Notes under the pieces: generated by a model
Databases searched by the model: none
What the model was told of the DNA's origin: nothing
What the model saw: only the letters and a program-made list of their open reading frames with translations
Shown: positions 11,111 through 22,310 of the stretch, piece after piece
How positions within the stretch are numbered: position 1 is the stretch's first letter
Layout: each line of letters starts with the position of its first letter
Made by a program: the position numbers and the translations under genes
Source: Mytilus galloprovincialis
Taxonomy: Eukaryota; Mollusca; Bivalvia; Mytilida; Mytilidae
Direction: 5' to 3'
DNA: 64,000 bases
Assembly (NCBI RefSeq): GCF_965363235.1
Contig: NC_134844.1
Coordinates: 91,474,664-91,538,663, forward strand

Positions 11111-12814
11111 TTAAACAGTGGCAAATCAAATTAAACGACCCTAGGATGATATTCATGTAATATGACACTCGGTCGATCTATAACATTACCAGGAAATATA
11201 TTAAATAACACTAGGCCAATTTAGAAAAAAAAATCTACTTGGTTATTATATTTGATAGTACTCCGCTAATCTACAAAATTACTATTTTATAAAAATCAGC
11301 CAAAAAAGAGCACGACCGCTCGTATAATATATACGAGAACTATCGACAAAAACAAGTACGGAAATAAAGAGGATAACACTCGCCAATCTTCAAATGACTA
11401 CTAGATAATTTATAAGATAACTCTGACCATATATATCATATATTCTGTCATTGTTCATTTAGCTTGACCTTGAACAACATTTTTTAAATATAAACAGGAT
11501 AAGTACAACGTGATAACATTAATTGATTGTTGACTCATCATAACAGGAAGATATAGGTTGTTAATATTAACGATTTAAACTTGATATCATCCGAAAATTA
11601 CAAGTACACACGTTATATTATGGTAATAAACTTGTTTTGACTTTAATTATTATACTTTCCAATGCATTTAATTATCAGTCTAATAATATTTATTATATTA
11701 AAGGTAATATGATAAAAAAAAAACACATTTCAGTCAATGTTATACTCGGGAGGGCCACTTGCTATATAATTAGTGGTAGGGATGAGCCGCTGGAATAGGT
11801 CACTTTTTCATGCTCTATGATATATAAAAAGGGTGAGAAATTCAGATTAAATATATCAATAGGTTGATATTATCACTTGCTTGATTATATCATAAGTATC
11901 TGAAACTAATCAGATGTCCGTATTTATTCTTGATGCGGTTAAACCACAGTCGTAAATGCATCAGTTATTTGTCAAACCAATTAAACTCTATTTATTCTGA
12001 AGTTGTATTTCCACTGATGCCAGTGATAGATGCAATAAATCCAACTATTTTGACATTTGCACCTAATTAACATTCAAGGGTTTGTATACATAAAACATGA
12101 TAACAACTATTTAAAGAAATTCCATTGTGACAGCGTCCTTTAAGAGGGAACGGCAATGAAACTTTTAATTAATATTTAAACATGTTAAAATCAGTGAAGG
12201 TTTTACACTCTTGGGTGATATTACATTTATCTGACCACAGATGTAATACCATCTATGATCTGACCAAACGTCTTAAAATATATGTGTTGTATTTTGGAAT
12301 TGAAATATCTTCATAATAAAAAATGTAAAATGGGCAATAAGAAAAAAGTGTTTAAGATGTGAAGAATTTATTGGAAAAGAAGGTGATATTATTGCGACTA
12401 TTTTGCTTCTTAACAAGCTGATGAGCGGGGAAAATATTGAAATATATCTATAGGTCTGTTTTTTGTTAATTAATATATGACAAGGTATATATTTTTTGAT
12501 AAACAAAATAAAGGGTGGGGTACTTCAGCTGCTCACCCCTACCAAAAAAAGTTTGAAGTGCCCCCCCCCCTTCCATGCTATAAATACAACTTGTTTCGAG
12601 AACTTATCAAACAAGGGTGTCCATTTCATTTCTTCAGTCAAGTTAAAAGCTTAATCGTGTGCCAATATCTTAATTCTTTACCTTAAACATGTGTTAAACA
12701 GTATTATTTAAGTGAATGTTGTTTTCGGTTACGTTTTACGGAGGTTTATTAGAGCATACAATAGTAGATATCATGTGTGTCCCTCTGTCTGTAGTTTCAA
12801 ATATCAGTGCTCTA

Positions 12815-13795
12815 TTATATGTTGTCTGACATCATTGAGGCAGACATCATAATCAATCGCTGAATTTTATTATATATTGCCTGGTGTCTTTGGGAGGAAC
12901 AACATAATCAATAGGCGAATTCTATTATGTGTTCAATGGTGTTGTCTAATGTCGTTGAGACAAACTATTTAATCAATCGGCGGATTTTATTACATGTTGT
13001 CTGGTGTCATTGAGACATACATCAAAGTCAATCGGCAGATTTTATTACATGTTGTCTGATGTCATTGAGACAGACATCAAAATCAAGCGGCGGATTTTAT
13101 TGCATGTTGTCTGGTGTCTGTGAGACAGACATCAAAATCAATCGGCGGATTTTATTACATGTTGTCTGGTGTCATTGAGGCAGACATCAAAATCATTCGG
13201 CGGATTCTATAGGTTGTCAAGTGATTCTATAGGTTGTCACGTGATTCTATAGGTTGTCAAGTGTCATTGAGACAAACATAGAAAATAAATCGGTGGATTA
13301 TATTGTCTGTTGTCTGGTGTCATTGAGACTTACAATATAATCAATCTGTGGATTCTATTACATGCTGTCTGACGTCATTGAGACAAACAACATAATTAAT
13401 CGGTGGTTTCTATTATATCATGTATATGTTGTCTGTTGTTATTTAGGAGAGACAACATAATCAAATGGTGGATTTTATTATATGTTGTCTGACGTCATAT
13501 AGACAGACAACATAATAAATTGATGAATTTTATTATATGTTTCCTGGTGTCATTGGGAAAGACAACATAATCAAAAGGTTGATTCTATTATATGTTGCCT
13601 GGTTTCATTGAGACAGACATGATAATAAATCGTTGGATTATATTGTTTGTTGTCTGGTGTCTTTGAGACAGATATAATAATCAATCGTGAGATTATATTG
13701 TATGTTATCTTGTGTCTTTGAGACAGACATGATAATCAATCTTAAGATTATATTGTGTGTTGTCTGGTGTCTTTGATACATCTGTAATAACAAAC
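12815..13795. repeat. 55-bp minisatellite, about 17 units, with a nested 20-bp triplication
   Basis: Clean units begin GTTGTCTGGTGTCATTGAG at 12996, 13051, 13106 and 13161, a strict 55-base period. Each continues with CAGACATCAAAATCAATCGG and CGGATTTTATTACAT. Outer units are more diverged and carry a CAACATAATCAAT variant. At about 13203-13262 a 20-bp unit, GATTCTATAGGTTGTCAAGT, is itself repeated three times. There is no coding potential. The array lies just 3' of the minus-strand exon chain described below. Confidence 0.93.
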
Positions 13796-14441
13796 GGTTG
13801 TTTCTGTCATATGGTACATGACGTTGAATTTAAAAATATGGGTTTTTTTTAACTTTGAAACCTTTACATCAATGTACGTTACTGCATTACACTCAGAACA
13901 ACAACATATTAAAGACGTGTTTCCTTCATCAAAGAGCAAATCATTCTGGCTCTAGGCTAGCAATTTCTATGATAGGGTTAATGTCCTGGGTTTATAATTT
14001 CTGATCCCATTTCACAAAGTTGATACACAACTATCTTGTCTTGTTTTATTATAAAATGTTACTGAACAGGCATATTATTAGTCAGATAGTTGATAAAGAT
14101 GTTAACAAATATACGGCACTACAGGATCAATTTTAAAAGGGAATGTCATTTAAAACTGACAACATCAATTAAATGGACTCATCTAATTTAATAAAATATG
14201 TTCACTGTTTATCAAATAGAACATCATTAGCAAACTAGTATGTCGACACTGTCTGCCAAGTGCTATCACGAAGTTACGTGTACAAGATGAATTTATTCTG
14301 GTTACTAATTATTAAAGTTATAAGAATGCAAGACCAATATTACCTAATTTTTTTTTTATCATAGTTTTATTTTCTTCAAAGGTACAGAATAGGACAAATA
14401 TCATTCTACACTTGTTTTTATCAGCCTTGTTTTTTTTTCAC

Positions 14442-14479
14442 CTTTCTTATTATACTGTTAGTTTTACCTTTTAATTCCT
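14442..14479 (-). CDS. Possible 38-nt fifth exon of the minus-strand gene
   Basis: Read on the minus strand after an ATTGTCTAG acceptor, the exon begins AG, completing a Glu codon with the single G left by the 66-nt exon. It then encodes ELKGKTNSIIRK, ending at AAG|GTGAAA in phase 0. A shorter alternative would use a GTAAAA donor 12-14 bases in. Phase and composition fit, but the acceptor is only moderate and the donor is GTGA-type, so this is the weakest member of the chain. Confidence 0.3.
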
Positions 14480-17400
14480 CTAGACAATATCTTCAAATGT
14501 ATAAAAGTAAATCAAAGTGCCCAGATGCAATTAATATGCAATAATTCAACGACCGTCTATGTCGTTGAATAAGTTAAAGTGGGCTAAAATAGAACAAAAC
14601 AATATATAGAACAAAACAAGCTTACTTACCTACTATAGCTATTACATCTACATTTTGCTGCTTTAAAATAACATCGTCGCCTATTAGAGTATTACCTCAT
14701 ATTGAATAGAAGAGCAGGAAGCAAACATTTATTCAGAACGAGGCAGTGATTAACTGCTCTTCTTTTAATTGTACATCCAAGTAATGTAAGTGTAATACAA
14801 AATCGTTACTGTACTTATCGTCTTGACTTAACATGATAAAATAAAGACAGGATAACAAAAAGGTTTTGCAATACAATGCCAGTACAACATAGGAGAATAA
14901 AGACTCTTTAAATGTCGTGCGTCCGATTGGATGTTCTGAATTTTATTTCATCAGGACCTCTCAAATCTATATATCATTGATGTATAGATACGTCAATACG
15001 TGTTGGGACTAGATTACAAAACGGTACCTACCAAATAATCAAATTCATCTAACATAGGAACTATATAACAAAACAGTACCTACAAAATAATCTAATTCAT
15101 CTAACATAAGAACTATATAACAAAACGGTACCTGCAAAATAATCAAAAACATCCAACATAGGGAGTTAGAGGCTTCGCTATTGTTAATAATCTATAAAAT
15201 ATTCACCAACGCTATTTTTTTTAAATATATGTTATAAATTGTTTCAATACCAAATTACTTAATGACTTTATACACTGACTGGTAGAATAAAAAAAGTCAG
15301 TCAAAAAGCTAAAAATCAATAAGTGCTTTATATGTCTCATTAAAAGCCTTCTAACACGCAAAACAAAGTAGAGATACAATTTTGGATAGAAGATAATTAA
15401 TTGATACATTTCTATCTACTTCTATATTACATCATCTGAAAATTTTTGCTTTAAATACATGTAGAACAAATGCAGATACGGTCGCTTTTTAAGATTAAAT
15501 AGGGTAAGAAAACATTTGTTTAATGATATACGGCATTGCCCTTTTTAGATGGTTTTTGGGGAGGGGATCGTTCTTGGATTTTTATTAAGCTAAGACTGAA
15601 AAAATATAACGGTCCATTCATTAGAAGTCAGACATTATCGTTTAATATTGCTTTACTTAATTACCACCTTACACAATATGTCCGATTACCAATTGACAAG
15701 CTAAAAGTCTGACGTAAAGGAAGTACACCACTAATTCATGGCCCCATTGCTTTCTATGTTAAATTCCTCAATTTCAACAGACACAGCTCTTTTGTTTGAA
15801 GTTCAAATAAAGTGACAATCGGTCCATGCCAAAACAACACTTTACGGTGTCTTGTACTGGAAAAATCAACATATCTTTAATGGCATATAAGAAAGAACTG
15901 GTTCCCGGAACTTTGGATGTACCAAAAACAGGTACATCAGATCTGACAAACAGGAAAAATGTACCCTCTTTATAAAATGTATTAATATTCAAAACTATAA
16001 GTCAAAAAGTGTTCTACAATGATCATCAGTCATTCAGCTTTCATTTGATACCAACAATACCTAAATATTCTACATATTTTGAAAGTAACACTCATGCGTA
16101 GGAACTATTTTGTGTTAAATATGTACTACTTTCTGGTATGTGCTTTCTGTCCGGGACGAAATAGTGGTGCTACACCTAAACCCTGTATTAGAACCCATTA
16201 CATTCCACAGAGTTTAGGAAAATGATGTGATATATTGAACTCGACGCAATCATCTAAAGTCAGTGTTAATTCATTTGAAAGAGCACTAACCTGTGTGCGC
16301 AATGGCGGTTCATGGTTTTATTATCATAAGTAATAAGTGCACTCTTTTTTTACATAAACAAAAGTTTAAATATCATTATACTTAGACTATTCACATTTTA
16401 TAAAACTATCTAATCCATCGGCATGACTTCTTGGAAAAAGCGTTGCATTTGCGTAGATACATGTACAAATCAGAAATTAAACACAAACAAGAAATTTGTG
16501 CATTTTAAACAATGCGAACAAATATATACTATCTTTTCACTTCTGGCCAGATGGCAATATAATCGCCCTTTGATTGTTGTTGTCTTCACATATTACCCCT
16601 AGTATGGACATTGTTTTTCTTGCAAATATTTCTCATTAACCTTCCGAATTTATGTTTTCATATTCATTCCTCCAGTAGCAAGTTGGGGGTATTACAATTA
16701 CAGTGTAAACACATTGGGTCATGCATTTTAACGATAAAGTATTTATATGATCCGGTTGAAAAAGGTCAAAAGTTAGAATATCTGAAGATGTAAAACTGAA
16801 TGCAAGTCCTCCTCAACATAAAAATATCCATAGTTGGAGTTAGAACTGATCAGTTTATCAATTTGTCCCAAAGGTAATACATCATACTGTAAGAATAGTA
16901 TTGAAAAAGCGTATGTTTTGTTAAAAAGAAATGCACTACATATCATGGGTGTCACGAGCCATTATATATTTGTCCTATTTAAGGCAAAACAACAAATTTT
17001 GATGTACAAAGAGAACTAATACCAAATGAAGGCTCATGATTTTCATGAACAAAGAACTAATTGAATTCTTATTGAACACAAACAAAAGTTTAAATATCAT
17101 TACTTTTATATTAATCATATCAAGATAGATCGAAATGAATGATGTTAAAAGAGAATGCATATATTTGATAAAAACGAAAGAAAAAATGTCATTAGATTAT
17201 TTAAAAAACAACTTACCCTGATGCTCACAAAGTCCTACCATCAAATGACAGTTAATGATTTCTAAAAGTTTCTGATTCTGTGTGGCGTAAATCTTTATTA
17301 TTTAATTACAAGCAGACTGTTTTAGAATCCGGAAATACATAAGTTCTTAGGCAGCTTGCACTCACAGAAATACATAAGTTCTTAGACAGCTTGCTCTCAC

Positions 17401-20113
17401 AGAAATACATAAGTTCTTAGGCAGCTTGCACTCACAAAAATACATAAGTTCTTAGGCAGCTTGCACTCACAAAAATACATAAGTTCTTAGGCAGCTTGCA
17501 CTCACAAAAATACATAAGTTCTTAGGCAGCTTGCACTCACAGAAATACATAAGTTCTTAGGCAGCTTGCACTCACAAATATACATAAGTTCTTAGGCAGC
17601 TTGCACTCACAAAAATACATAAGTTCTTGGGCAGCTTGCACTCACAGAAATACATAAGTTCTTAGGCAGCTTGCACTCACAAATATACATAAGTTCTTAG
17701 GCAGCTTGCACTCACAAAAATACATAAGTTCTTAGGCAGCTTGCACTCACAGAAATACATAAGTTCTTAGGCAGCTTGCACTCACAAAAATACATAAGTT
17801 CTTAGGCAGCTTGCACTAACAGAAATACATAAGTTCTAAGGCAGCTTGCACTCACAGAAATACATAAGTTCTTAGGCAGCTTGCTCTCACAAAATGGAAA
17901 CTTATTGTCATCTGTTGAATCAATTTCAAAAGAAAGATCTCAACGTTGTGAACCCTATCAAAAGCTATACAAATGGTGTGAACAAATTGCCAGCAAAGTT
18001 ATCTGTTCATTTATTTGATTATTTGAGTCGTCCTATTCGTACATAAAAATGTGAAATTTGGTATATGGATGTGTACAGATCATGTAATTGCTAGAGCCAT
18101 GAAAAGATAACTCTCCTTTGGTTAAACTCAATTTTAAAGATAAGAGTCCCCCTGAAACTCTTCTGGAAATTTACACATGGAATAAAGAAATGTGCCGGTA
18201 ACATTGCCTCTAGATCTGAATATATAAAGATTTCCCATTTATTTTTCCATTGCCTCGCAATCAATTGTGTATGAGAACGACTTTTTGAGTGATTTACTTA
18301 AAGGGTGTTAACTCTCTCGAAGTCACTTCATGATCAAGGCAAATATTCATGGTACTCACATGTAAATCATATGAGGTCCGTCAATATTATTAGCAAACCC
18401 AAAGATGAAACTAAAAACAAATACATAGTATGTAAAAATCTTAGTAAAACATACTATTTTAATTAATTTCAGCAATGATATAAACAAAATATTTTGCTAT
18501 TGAATCTGGAAGAGATTAAGAAAGTGATACAGCATCTGGAAAATTTGAGATAATAACACTTTTCTTGCTTTATCAAAACCAATTGATCTTTTCATACAAA
18601 TAATCAATGGGAACTAACTGTGCACCACTTATTGCGGATCTGTTTTTGTATTACTATGAGTTACAATTTATGACAAAAATCAGCAAAAGGCCATCGAAAC
18701 AACATCTGATTAACAAATTGATTAATTTTGGTAACATCTTCTGACATCAGACTCGGACTTCTCTTGAACTGAATTTTAATGTGCATATTTTTATGCGTTT
18801 ACTTTTCTACATTGGCTAGAGGTATAGGGGGAGGGTTGAGATCTCATAAACATGTTTAACCCCGCCGCATTTTTGCGCCTGTCCCACGTCAGGAGCTTCT
18901 GGCCTTTGTTAGTCTCGTATTATTTTAATTTTAGTTTCTTGTGTACAATTTGGAAATTAGTATGACATTCTTTATCCCTGAACTAGTATAAATTTGTCTA
19001 GGGGTCAACTGAAGGACGCATCCGGTGCAGGAATTCTCGCTACATTAAAGACCTGTTGGTGACCTTCTGCTGTTATTTTTTCTATGGTCGGGTTGTTGTA
19101 TCTTATAAGAAAACAATAAGATGTCGATTTCACGTATCTCTTAAATACAGTTTTTGGGGAACGACAAGATGAACACAATATAAAAGAATCGTCTTACAAT
19201 CAAATCCATTCTACAACAATTCACAATTATATATATATATTTATCATTAAGAGAAAAGTCTTTGTATTTCTCCAAAATATCAATATTCTGTCACGAACAA
19301 GTTTTTTTTTATTTCTTAATTAGGAAAATAAAACGGTCCGTATTTCTTTGTCTTCATAGCACGGATAATTACTTTGTAATTGAAACGCATGTTCCAAATA
19401 TCTTAGTCCATAACAGGTCTTTAGATATTCGCAAGTTGTCCTTATACTATTAGTTCATGAGTTTTCATAAGTTGTGTCTATATATATATACTTCCAAGAA
19501 ATACACTTAACCTATTTTTCATCGTGAATGGATTTAACAATCTTTCAAAATTCCAAATTGACGAGAAAAACATCCTGTTAAAAGGAAGTTGAAACTTATG
19601 TACAGATGAAATTTCTGTCATTGTGTTTAACTTTAAACCGAGTGATTAACATATACTGATAACAAGTTCATGACGCGTATTTAATTCACATTCGGAAGAA
19701 AATAACATCATAACTTCCATGAAGGTTAATTCCGAATCTTACTTTCAGTTCAGCATATTTCTAAGAGGCGACAGAAAGTCACAGACCACAAAACATTTCC
19801 CTATCATTTCTTTATAACGTTTTTTTTTTGCATTATAACAAAAGGCACTGCGAATTTGCTAAATATTTGGTGTGTGTAATGTACAGTAAAAGTCTCACAT
19901 TATATCCAACTTTAAGGAAAATCCCTTCTGTGCATTTCATAAAATGAGCCAAAACAAATCCCTACTGCTATGGACACGTCAAGAGATGTTTCGAAAACTA
20001 TAAATTGTACCTTTTGCAACTGACCTAATCACTCATTCCCAAAACTGAATAATTAAACTAACGCATCTAAAAATGTATTTTAACTTACTTCTTTCATTTC
20101 CACCCCATAAAAA
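14442..20113 (-). CDS. Candidate host gene of small exons, partial, unrecognised product
   Basis: I do not recognise the product. On the minus strand a chain of short exons joins in phase. Exon 20089-20113 (25 nt, FYGVEMKE) is followed by 19743-19760 (18 nt, KYAELK). Next is 17217-17292 (76 nt, starting IYATQNQKLLEI and ending VGLCEHQ), then 14630-14695 (66 nt, NTLIGDDVILKQQ onward), and possibly 14442-14479 (38 nt, EELKGKTNSIIRK). Each is followed by a good donor (GTAAGT, GTAAGA, GTAAGT, GTAAGT, GTGAAA). Acceptors at 20114, 19761 and 14696 have pyrimidine tracts. The junction phases 0, 0, 1 and 1 all agree and no stop interrupts. No ATG or terminal stop is located, so both ends are missing. 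One intron holds a 35-bp satellite and a retroelement copy. The exons were found by eye and the microexons are the least certain. Confidence 0.5.
14630..14695 (-). CDS. 66-nt coding exon of the minus-strand gene
   Basis: The exon enters in phase 1 after CTCTTCTATTCAATATGAG and leaves in phase 1 at GTAG|GTAAGT. Its 21 internal codons begin NTLIGDDVILKQQ and continue with a hydrophobic VDVIAIV. The junction codon with the 76-nt exon is G+GT, giving Gly. Upstream in the same frame there is an immediate stop, which fits an intron boundary. The composition is far more protein-like than the AT-driven ORFs nearby. Confidence 0.5.
15015..15172. repeat. 52-bp tandem triplication
   Basis: ACAAAACGGTACCT starts units at 15016, 15068 and 15120. 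Each continues AAATAATCAAATTCATC and TAACATAGGAACTATATA with a few substitutions. Under the gene model above it lies in the intron between the 76-nt and 66-nt exons. Confidence 0.9.
17217..17292 (-). CDS. 76-nt coding exon of the minus-strand gene
   Basis: The exon starts in phase 0 with ATT TAC GCC ACA and ends CAT CAG G before GTAAGTTG. It encodes 25 residues, from IYATQNQKLL through EIINCHLMV to GLCEHQ. The donor is close to consensus (CAGG|GTAAGT). The acceptor (AATAATAAAG) has a poor pyrimidine tract, so the 5' edge is less certain than the 3' edge. The 35-bp satellite begins only about 40 bases upstream, in the preceding intron. Confidence 0.5.
17331..17890. repeat. 35-bp satellite, 16 units
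   Basis: AAGTTCTTAGGCAGCTTGCA begins units every 35 bases from 17341 to 17866 (16 starts), joined by CTCACAGAAATACAT or CTCACAAAAATACAT. Variation is limited to a few positions, so the array is homogeneous. It is unrelated in sequence to the 35-bp array at 2431 but has the same period. No frame stays open over it. Confidence 0.98.
18607..18721 (+). pseudogene. Reverse transcriptase fragment (motif B region)
   Basis: Translation from the ATG at 18607 gives [18 protein letters not shown], then a basic stretch ending about 18721. This is the same motif B block as residues 341-358 of the intact element at 8.2-9.8 kb. In frame upstream there is a stop three codons away, and the expected GIP is damaged. 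The sequence then jumps directly into tail B at 18733, so motif C and the C-terminal part are deleted. It is a dead, internally deleted copy. Confidence 0.8.
18733..19105 (+). mobile_element. Tail B of the deleted retroelement copy
   Basis: This matches 40160-40530 over nearly its whole length: ACATCTTCTGACATCAGACT, AGGGGGAGGGTTGAGATCTC, ACATGTTTAACCCCGCCGCA, TTTTGCGCCTGTCCCA and GGTCGGGTTGTTGT. It ends about 40 bases short of the standard terminus. It follows the reverse transcriptase fragment at 18607-18721, which ties tail B to a reverse transcriptase family. Confidence 0.85.
19743..19760 (-). CDS. Possible 18-nt microexon of the minus-strand gene
   Basis: AAATATGCTGAACTGAAA (KYAELK) is bounded by a strong acceptor (GACTTTCTGTCGCCTCTTAG) and a GTAAGATT donor. 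It is in phase 0 at both ends and joins the flanking exons without shifting frame. Exons this short occur in animals but are easily imitated by chance, so it stands on the fit with its neighbours. Confidence 0.35.
20089..20113 (-). CDS. Possible 25-nt exon of the minus-strand gene
   Basis: After GATTCATTTCGTAG the exon TTTTTATGGGGTGGAAATG, then AAAGAA, reads FYGVEMKE when entered with two bases from an earlier exon. It leaves in phase 0 at GAA|GTAAGT. The donor is consensus-like and the acceptor reasonable. I could not find the preceding exon between here and 22 kb, where repeats dominate. Confidence 0.38.
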
Positions 20114-20789
20114 CTACGAAATGAATCAGGAAAGCAAAGAACAAAAATAAAGAAGAAAGACACTATAATAACAAGGGACTATATTCGTGGACAAAGATAA
20201 GCGGGGTCATTAATTGTGGTCTTGGGCCAGAATTTGTAATTCTTCATTTCTATTTATCAAATTGTGTTTTCTTTTAAGAATTTTAATAAAAATTAGTTAT
20301 TGCTGTAATGTAATCATTCGAGTCATACTAAAAACAATGAAGGTCAAACAATTTGATAATTTTTGAAAATATGAATTATACAAATTTATGAAATCCTAGA
20401 TGACGATGTCATATTTGTCTTAATTAAAGATTCGGAGATAGCAAATAGAGTTTTTATTGATTATTATATTTTAAATATTCAATACAAATATCATATAGCA
20501 ATTAGTGTTATGAAGACTATAATGGAAATACATTATAGGTCTTTATCAATCAATTCTGAAAGTCTATGTGTCTGTAAGCGTTAAATAATAACGGTTAAAT
20601 TAAGGAAATGAGGGACACAAGTTAAACCGTTTAAATCATTCCCCTGAACATTCAAGTTTTAATAAACTGAGAAACATTGTTTTCTATTACTGTTCACCTT
20701 CTATTTCCCGTTTATCTGCAAATATCCGTCTTTGCGACCTTTCTAATACAAATGTAAAAAAGATTTAAATGATACATTATGTCCAAGTT

Positions 20790-20945
20790 TAATCACCGAT
20801 GAATCTGATGTAGACGAAACGCGCGTATCAAATTATAAGCCTGGTACCTTTGATAACTATTTACACCACTGAATCGATGCCACTGCTGGTGGACGTTTCT
20901 TCCCCAAAAGTATCACCAGCCCAGTAGTCAGCACTATTATATGGT
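20790..20945 (+). repeat. Family E interspersed repeat, fullest copy
   Basis: TGATGTAGACGAAACGCGCG, AAGCCTGGTACCTTTGATAA, GATGCCACTGCTGGTGGACG and CACCAGCCCAGTAGTCAGCA are diagnostic blocks of a repeat I know from mussel sequence. Partial copies follow at 21045-21210 and 21430-21580, and a trace is at 37565-37650. The class is unknown and there is no ORF. Confidence 0.7.
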
Positions 20946-21044
20946 CATTTTTTTTTAAATTTACTGTTAGCAAAATTATGAATTATTCGAAATACTAAGG
21001 ATTTTCTTATCCCAGGCATAGATTACCTTAGCCGTATTTGGTAC

Positions 21045-21210
21045 AATTTTTTGGAATTTTAGTTCCTCAATGCTCTTCAACTTTATACTTGTTTGGCTTT
21101 CTATTTTTTTTTTATCTGATCGTCACTGATGAGTCTTATGCAGACAATACGCTCGTCTGGCTTATCAAATTTTAAGCCTGGTACCTTTAATAACTATTAA
21201 TCCTGAAAAC
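21045..21210 (+). repeat. Family E partial copy
   Basis: GATGAGTCTTATGCAGACAA, CGCTCGTCTGGC and AAGCCTGGTACCTTTAATAA match the first half of the 20790 copy. An upstream segment (CTCAATGCTCTTCAACTTTA) is shared with the next copy at 21430 but not seen at 20790. Confidence 0.6.
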
Positions 21211-21429
21211 ATAAGGTCTTTTTCACGTACACCTACTCAATGTTTTACGTGCTTCATATTTCCCCACAACATTGTATAAACCAGATTGCAAATTGTATAT
21301 GTTTCGTTCATGCGTGCACATATCCTCATAACAATCTTACTCATATAAAAATGCAAAAAAAAAATAATACCGTACTAATTAATTCATCAAAAAGTCTAGT
21401 AATTTAATATTCACGTGCAAGTACTGAAC

Positions 21430-21580
21430 GTTGTTGGAAATTTTTTGTCCACTATGCTCTTCAACTTTGTTTGGCCTTCTCTACCGTTTTTTTTTTTAAT
21501 TCGAGCGTCATTAATGAGTCTTTTTAAGACGAAACGCGTGTCTGGCGAATACACTTTTAATCCCTGTATATCTGATGAGT
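21430..21580 (+). repeat. Family E partial copy
   Basis: CACTATGCTCTTCAACTTTG, TTTGGCCTTCTCTACCG, AATGAGTCTTTTTAAGACGA and AACGCGTGTCTGGCG match the upstream part of the family. The ORFs on both strands at 21411-21639 lie inside it and are not genes. Confidence 0.6.
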
Positions 21581-21979
21581 TTACTTTTGTTAAGTTGCGT
21601 CTCATTATCCTGCAATATTTTATGCAAAAAAGGGTTTAACAGTATAAGGACTATTTCCAAACTATAGTGGTTTCATCTTAAAAACACGATCGGCCCGCTA
21701 TTTCACTTAATAATCATACTTCACCAGGAGCTACAATGATTGGGATTGTAAATCACGACAATGTTTTCTTGGTTATACGATTATTTAATCGTTCCATTAT
21801 GATTGATTTCAAAGTAAGCGATGTGATATGATTGACAATGAGAAAAGTATCCTCCAAATGTCGACAGAAATAGATGTAAGCAATTGTAGACAAGCATATG
21901 GCTCTGATTCCTTGCCCGGCTTTTGCTATACTTTTTGGTCCTTTTTTCTTTATAGCTTTTCATATTTTAACAAGCTTTG

Positions 21980-22310
21980 GATTTTCAAATATTTTGGCCT
22001 CGAGCATCACTTAAGAGACATTGATTAATGGAAATACGCATCTGGTGCAGAACAATTGGTACCATTTATGTTATTACTTCAACAATGAGAAAACTCCATA
22101 CCATATAAACGGCTATAAAAGGCATCGACATGAAACATTAAAAAATAATTTTTCATTTGAGAAAACTAACGCCTCAATCTATATCAAAACAATTTCAGAA
22201 AAGCGATTGTATCTTGAACTGGCTACAACCACTGAACTAAAGGCCACTGACTTAGGACGGGCTCATCAACAATGTGGTGGGTTGAAACGTGCTAAAAGGC
22301 GTCAACAATC
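21980..22310 (-). mobile_element. Chimeric repeat: mussel LINE-like end joined to tail A (antisense)
   Basis: GCCTCGAGCATCACTTAAGA, then ATACGCATCTGGTGCAGAA is one repeat end. It runs into tail A in antisense (AACAATGAGAAAACTCCATA, CGGCTATAAAAGGCATCGAC, GAGAAAACTAACGCC, then CAACCACTGAACTAA and GACTTAGGACGGGC). The 106-codon ORF at 22021-22341 is simply this chimera read in one frame and has no gene signature. Confidence 0.6.

Noticed and set aside
12296..12455. 45-codon plus-strand open stretch (CLRCEEFIGKEGDIIATILL region)
   Set aside because: No ATG, no clear splice sites and no recognised motif; likely chance in AT-rich DNA.
13748..13939. 63-codon minus-strand ORF with a CCCSECNAVTYIDVK stretch
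   Set aside because: It starts in unique sequence but ends within the 55-bp minisatellite; no domain and no splice support.
15774..15992. 72-codon minus-strand ORF containing a VRSDVPVFGTSKVPGT stretch
   Set aside because: Protein-like, but I could not connect it in phase with the minus-strand exon chain that surrounds it and recognise no family; could be a repeat remnant.
20690..20750. Minus-strand exon-like segment with GTGAAC donor (QRRIFADKREIE)
   Set aside because: Splice signals are fair, but its phase does not fit the neighbouring 25-nt exon and it adjoins family E repeats.
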